DNA of 8,585 nucleotides from Moraxellaceae bacterium (lineage in GTDB: Bacteria > Pseudomonadota > Gammaproteobacteria > Pseudomonadales > Ketobacteraceae). The DNA is taken from NCBI GenBank assembly GCA_002402125.1, contig NVVG01000012.1, forward strand, positions 32,967 to 41,551. Reading direction: 5' to 3'. Position numbers and translations under genes: made by a program. The notes under the pieces were generated by a model. The model made no database searches, was not told the DNA's origin, and saw only the letters and a program-made list of their open reading frames with translations. This document shows positions 6,482 to 8,585 of the stretch, piece by piece (the first letter of the stretch is position 1; the number at the start of each line of letters is the position of its first letter).

Positions 6482-7186
6482 ATGACTGATACTGTAAAGC
6501 AAGGCAACATAACGAAAGAACCAGAGATGACATGCCCAGTAGGGGAGCCTACCTGCCCGGTAATAGATCGTGTTGAGGCGCTAACCACGGAATTGGAGTC
6601 GTTATCTGAGCTTATTCGCACGGATAATCTGACGGGGCTATACAACCAGCGTTATCTGATGGAAACCTTAGCGTTAGAGATGGAACGAACCCGGCGAACC
6701 GGGCATTTTACTGGATTAATCATGTTGGACCTGGATCATTTTAAACAGGTCAATGATACCTGGGGACACGAAGCGGGTAATCTGGTGCTTATTAACGTGG
6801 CCACAATTGTAAAGAACGCCGTGCGTAAGTTAGATGTGGCTTGTCGTTACGGCGGTGAAGAGTTTATGGTGATCTTGCCAAACACCGGTTTAATACAGGC
6901 AACCTATGTGGCAGAAAGGATTCGCGAAGCCATTGAGACATCGCCAGTGGAGGTTGAAGGCGGGGTTATAAATCCAACCGCCAGTTTTGGTGTTGATATA
7001 TACACAGAAAGAGAGAATGACTCACCGCAAACCTTTATTAGTCGCGCCGATGAATATCTCTATCAAGCAAAACACCAAGGCCGCAATCGAGTGTGCCATG
7101 TCCCACCTGAAGCTATTAATCATGAAGATCAGATAACGATAGATGAGAAGAATGCGTTATTTGATATGTTTGGTGGGGGTGAGTAA
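6482..7186 (+). CDS. Diguanylate cyclase (GGDEF domain) with N-terminal two-cysteine motif
   Basis: A 234-aa soluble protein that should condense two GTP to cyclic di-GMP. The GGDEF domain covers about residues 45-208: TDNLTGLYNQRYL (47-59), LDLDHFKQVNDTWGHEAGN (82-100, metal and substrate residues) and the active-site loop RYGGEEF (122-128, a functional variant of GGDEF). RKLD at 115-118 lies five residues before GGEEF, the spacing of the inhibitory I-site, so feedback inhibition by c-di-GMP is expected. No PAS, receiver, HAMP or membrane segment precedes it. Residues 17-27 read TCPVGEPTCPV, with Cys18 and Cys25 in a repeated Cys-Pro-Val, followed by a predicted helix (about 28-46) that probably makes a coiled coil in the dimer. 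The cysteines suggest redox or metal sensing, which is inference. A short tail after the domain ends FDMFGGGE. The ATG at 6482 has only a crowded AGG 2 nt away; Met16 is an alternative start and would keep the cysteines. Confidence 0.92.
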   Translation: MTDTVKQGNITKEPEMTCPVGEPTCPVIDRVEALTTELESLSELIRTDNLTGLYNQRYLMETLALEMERTRRTGHFTGLIMLDLDHFKQVNDTWGHEAGNLVLINVATIVKNAVRKLDVACRYGGEEFMVILPNTGLIQATYVAERIREAIETSPVEVEGGVINPTASFGVDIYTERENDSPQTFISRADEYLYQAKHQGRNRVCHVPPEAINHEDQITIDEKNALFDMFGGGE

Positions 7187-7262
7187 ACTCTCCTGTATAC
7201 TGACCTTCCAGCTTGTTAAGTTACTTTGACCGGTTTTGATTCGATATTAACAATGAAGTTAC

Positions 7263-7268
7263 AAGGAG
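7263..7268 (+). promoter_or_regulatory. Shine-Dalgarno AAGGAG deciding a GTG start
   Basis: AAGGAG ends 6 nt before the GTG at 7275. It makes GTG the start and gives the protein an N-terminal hydrophobic leader that would be lost from any internal ATG. Confidence 0.85.
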
Positions 7269-7274
7269 TTTGTT

Positions 7275-7673
7275 GTGTATTTGTTTAAGTTGGTTGTTCT
7301 GTTTTTGTTTGTGTTCTTAAATCAAAGTTTTTCCGTCGCGAGCACATCGATATTAGACTCAGGAATGAGTGCAAGACAAATCGCCGAAGGGATATTAAGG
7401 GATGCTCGTAAAAAGCAGGCTATGGCAGCGAAAGAGAAAGTTAATGTCGTAATGTATTCTACGAGCTGGTGTGGCTATTGTAAAAAAGCGCGTAGGTATT
7501 TTAAGTCTAAAGGTATCAAATACACAGAGTATGATATTGAACGTAGCACGGCAGCGAAATGGAAATATGATCGTTTAGGTGGAAAGGGTGTGCCTTTGAT
7601 TTTAATTGGAAACAATAGGATGAGAGGGTTTTCTGTTAGGCGGTTTGATAGATTGTATGAAAAATCCAGGTAA
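7275..7673 (+). CDS. Exported glutaredoxin-like thiol-disulfide protein
   Basis: A 132-aa protein. Residues 1-22 are a signal peptide: Lys5, then a hydrophobic run LVVLFLFVFL, with a probable cleavage after SVA (20-22) by signal peptidase I. A linker rich in Lys and Arg (about 33-55) precedes a glutaredoxin fold from about 57 to 130: VVMYSTSWCGYCKKA with the redox pair Cys66-Gly-Tyr-Cys69, YTEYDIE after the second strand, and the cis-proline site GVP (105-107) followed by a GFS turn (118-120). The CGYC centre differs from the CPYC of classical glutaredoxins. The role is likely reduction or exchange of disulfides or glutathionylated proteins in the periplasm; the partner is unknown. No DsbD-like electron donor is seen next to it. 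The gene is visibly more AT-rich than its neighbours. An alternative view is an outer-membrane-facing or membrane-anchored form if the leader is not cleaved. Confidence 0.85.
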   Translation: MYLFKLVVLFLFVFLNQSFSVASTSILDSGMSARQIAEGILRDARKKQAMAAKEKVNVVMYSTSWCGYCKKARRYFKSKGIKYTEYDIERSTAAKWKYDRLGGKGVPLILIGNNRMRGFSVRRFDRLYEKSR

Positions 7674-7703
7674 TTAGGGTAAGACAATGTCTCTTGGAGT
7701 TTA

Positions 7704-7720
7704 AACTGCAAATTGTAGTT
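7704..7720 (+). other. Small hairpin 31 bp after the glutaredoxin stop codon
   Basis: AACTGCA and TGTAGTT form a 7-bp stem with an AAT loop. One pair is G-U in the plus-strand RNA and a mismatch in the other, so it would act in the glutaredoxin mRNA. A six-T run follows only 18 nt later, too far for a standard intrinsic terminator. It may be a 3'-end stability stem. Confidence 0.3.
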
Positions 7721-7859
7721 GATCAGATATAAACTAACTTTTTTGTTTACAAACAGGTATATGATCTGACCAGTTGAACCCACACCCTAAAGCGGTCACT
7801 CGAGTTGGTGATTTTATTCCAGCAGATTTATCGATAGCGGACATAGCTGATAAGGTCTA

Positions 7860-7918
7860 TAGCCCCCGCTTGACTCCCTGCGGGGACGTCCCTAGAGCCC
7901 AGCCTGTCTATGGGGCTA
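7860..7918. repeat. GC-rich block with mutually exclusive stems
   Basis: TAGCCCC (7860-7866) is complementary to GGGGCTA (7912-7918), giving an outer 7-bp stem. CCCCGC (7864-7869) is complementary to GCGGGG (7880-7885), giving an inner 6-bp hairpin with a 10-nt loop. The two stems share C7864-C7866 and cannot form fully at once. Between them GGGACGTCCC (7883-7892) is a perfect 10-bp palindrome. The block is much more GC-rich than the DNA around it. It could be an unrecognised structured RNA or the remains of a repeat element; no known riboswitch or RNA family is identified. Confidence 0.45.
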
Positions 7919-7999
7919 GCGGAATAGGCTCGTCGATTGCCAGCCACATGTGTGTAGATCACCATGGTTCGAATGTTGGTATGGTCTAACAATTAGCCA

Positions 8000-8028
8000 T
8001 TAAACCCAGAACTAAGGTTGAATTTTTT
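8000..8028 (+). terminator. Weak candidate terminator for plus-strand transcription
   Basis: TTAAACC (8000-8006) pairs with GGTTGAA (8016-8022) with one A-G mismatch and a 9-nt loop, followed at once by six T residues (8023-8028). The stem is weak, but the position after the glutaredoxin gene and the T-run are right for termination. Confidence 0.3.
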
Positions 8029-8037
8029 GCCCTTTGA

Positions 8038-8072
8038 AAACTAGAAGCCCCCAATTAAGGGGGCTCTAGTTT
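8038..8072. terminator. Strong intrinsic terminator, probably bidirectional
   Basis: The arms GCCCCC (8047-8052) and GGGGGC (8059-8064) enclose an AATTAA loop. The stem extends by A-T, then past a single bulged A (8045) by eight bases up to AAACTAG/CTAGTTT. The minus-strand RNA ends in UUUU, part of the stem, and the plus-strand RNA in UUU. It lies 64 bp beyond the stop codon of the minus-strand secreted-protein gene and is most likely its terminator. It also separates convergent transcription from the glutaredoxin side. Confidence 0.75.
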
Positions 8073-8097
8073 ACTATACAATATTGTTAGAAGAGCT

Positions 8098-8114
8098 CCT
8101 CCCTAAGCGGGAGG
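8098..8114 (-). other. 6-bp GC hairpin just after the secreted-protein stop codon
   Basis: CCTCCC (8098-8103) and GGGAGG (8109-8114) form a perfect stem with a 5-nt loop, 22 bp beyond the stop codon of the gene starting off the right edge. No T-run follows on either strand, so it is more likely an mRNA 3'-end stem upstream of the terminator at 8038-8072 than a terminator itself. Confidence 0.4.
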
Positions 8115-8136
8115 GCGTCGATAATTATCGTGATAC

Positions 8137-8585
8137 TTAAGGTGCGTACATTAAGCTAAGATCGATAGTGTTGCCTTCACCCGCAACCATCGCACTAACG
8201 ATGCTATTGAAGAGGCCGCACTGACCAAAGGTAGACAATGTGTAAGTACCGCCTATATCGCCGCCAACAGTAGAAAGGAATGGGAATCCAGTCATTTCTA
8301 GGTGCATAGGCTCTTTGGTACCGCAGTTATCACCGCCAGCAATCTTCACATTAAATCCAAAGGCGGACAAATATACCGCTGGAAGCTTAACCCACATATC
8401 AGAAGAGGTGGTTAAGTTAGCTTGTGAATCCAGTGTTCCTGTTGTATGGCCAACTTGTACAAAGTCGATGATAGCAAGCGCCTTCAATGGGCCAAAGAAC
8501 GGGAATAAACCAGAGGTCTGCTCTAGGGCCAAGTACGCTTCGAATGTGCCTGTATACAAGTTGAAATCTACCTCGATCGATCCAT
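8137..8585 (-). CDS. C-terminal part of a probable secreted protein of unknown function (runs off right edge)
   Basis: The frame is open to the window edge. It gives 148 visible residues ending in a TAA, and the true start lies outside. The sequence is rich in Gly, Thr, Ser and beta-forming residues, with no catalytic motif I recognise. It has two cysteines, Cys87 (GGDNCGTKEP) and Cys122 (FGQCGLF) counting from the first visible residue, well placed for one disulfide, which suggests export. The end VAGEGNTIDLSLMYAP recalls secreted proteins common in Actinobacteria that finish with a 'lvsGPGNTI.l.l' segment after a conserved Cys-Gly; this is a resemblance from memory, not a search result. Low Lys and Arg content also fits an extracellular beta-sandwich. 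A TTG at 8559 can be read as a start but lies in the middle of a continuous frame (GSIEVDFN precedes it), so it is not the true one. The strong stem at 8038-8072 is the likely terminator. Confidence 0.7.
   Translation of the reverse strand, partial: GSIEVDFNLYTGTFEAYLALEQTSGLFPFFGPLKALAIIDFVQVGHTTGTLDSQANLTTSSDMWVKLPAVYLSAFGFNVKIAGGDNCGTKEPMHLEMTGFPFLSTVGGDIGGTYTLSTFGQCGLFNSIVSAMVAGEGNTIDLSLMYAP

Larger units (their letters stand above)
7985..8091. repeat. 9-bp inverted repeat TCTAACAAT / ATTGTTAGA spanning 107 bp
   Basis: The outer arms (7985-7993 and 8083-8091) match perfectly. The left end GTCTAAC fits the RYYYAAC consensus of an integron attC site, and the span is within the attC length range. 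The right core-like end GTTAGAA misses the final pyrimidine of GTTRRRY, no second pair of inner boxes is clear, and no integrase or gene cassette is present. The interior holds the terminator stem. A chance or terminator-associated inverted repeat is at least as likely. Confidence 0.4.
7674..8136. other. 463-bp region with no convincing gene; rich in inverted repeats
   Basis: The region lies between the glutaredoxin gene and the convergent secreted-protein gene. From left to right it holds a small hairpin (7704-7720), a T-rich stretch (7739-7744), an AT-rich segment, a GC-rich block with competing stems (7860-7918), a 107-bp span bounded by a 9-bp inverted repeat (7985-8091), two terminator-like stems and a last hairpin near 8100. 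Open frames exist at 7774-7989 (plus, TTG start) and 7828-7965 (minus, 45 codons), but neither has a ribosome binding site or a recognisable product. Confidence 0.6.

Noticed and set aside
7723..7769. TCAGAT / ATCTGA inverted pair flanking the T-rich stretch
   Set aside because: It is six base pairs across a 35-nt AT-rich loop, expected by chance in such DNA.
7828..7965. Minus-strand 45-codon open frame from an ATG, with a segment RDVPAGSQAGAIDLI
   Set aside because: It is short, shares the same structured DNA as the plus-strand frame, has no ribosome site, and I could not place the peptide in any family. It might be a relic of a mobile element, but nothing proves it.
7961..7984. tRNA-like T-loop sequence GGTTCGAAT
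   Set aside because: The flanking bases do not form a 5-bp T stem, and no acceptor, D or anticodon arms can be built around it.
7768..7986. GACCA / TGGTC as possible terminal inverted repeats of a small mobile element
   Set aside because: Only 5 bp match, the similarity does not extend inward, and no target-site duplication is seen outside.
7774..7989. Plus-strand 71-codon open frame starting at TTG
   Set aside because: There is no Shine-Dalgarno, the start is rare, the product is not recognisable, and it overlaps a hairpin-rich block. It is more likely non-coding.

Overview
The window looks like chromosome of a Gram-negative gammaproteobacterium, probably a marine, Pseudomonas- or Cellvibrio-like lineage. 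This rests on the divergent ppsR/ppsA pair, a PpsA that is close to pseudomonad PEP synthase from end to end as I remember it, a TesB-type thioesterase and a short GGDEF protein. No tRNA, rRNA, CRISPR array, transposase or complete mobile element is visible. The genus is an inference.

Layout. Positions 1-1027 (minus strand) hold the N-terminal part of pabB, which runs off the left edge, preceded by ppsR, the kinase/pyrophosphorylase that switches PEP synthase off and on. A short divergent intergenic region follows. ppsA (plus strand) then starts at a TTG at 1189 behind a near-perfect Shine-Dalgarno. At 3662-4579 lies a class III nucleotide cyclase fused to a C-terminal FHA domain. Its two substrate-selecting positions are Glu and His instead of the usual Lys and Asp. 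Converging on it from the minus strand is a two-gene fatty-acyl-CoA unit: an enoyl-CoA isomerase/hydratase-like protein (5577-6245) followed by the thioesterase TesB (4633-5514), with an intercistronic hairpin between them. A regulatory-looking region (6246-6481), rich in direct and inverted repeats, separates this unit from a plus-strand diguanylate cyclase (6482-7186) with an N-terminal two-cysteine motif. It is followed by an exported glutaredoxin (7275-7673) that is visibly AT-rich.

The right end is less ordinary. Positions 7674-8136 contain no convincing gene. They hold a GC-rich block of competing hairpins, a 9-bp inverted repeat 107 bp across, and terminator-like stems. The window ends inside the 3' part of a minus-strand gene for a secreted, two-cysteine, Gly/Thr-rich protein of unknown function.

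How the genes fit together. ppsR/ppsA form a post-translationally controlled step into gluconeogenesis (pyruvate to PEP). The crotonase/TesB pair processes acyl-CoAs. The cyclase-FHA and GGDEF proteins are two nucleotide second-messenger enzymes only about 2 kb apart. Nothing in the window shows that these modules are functionally linked. The best leads are the unusual cyclase active site, the Cys motif on the GGDEF protein, the repeats around the crotonase promoter, and the structured gene-free region at 7780-8091.
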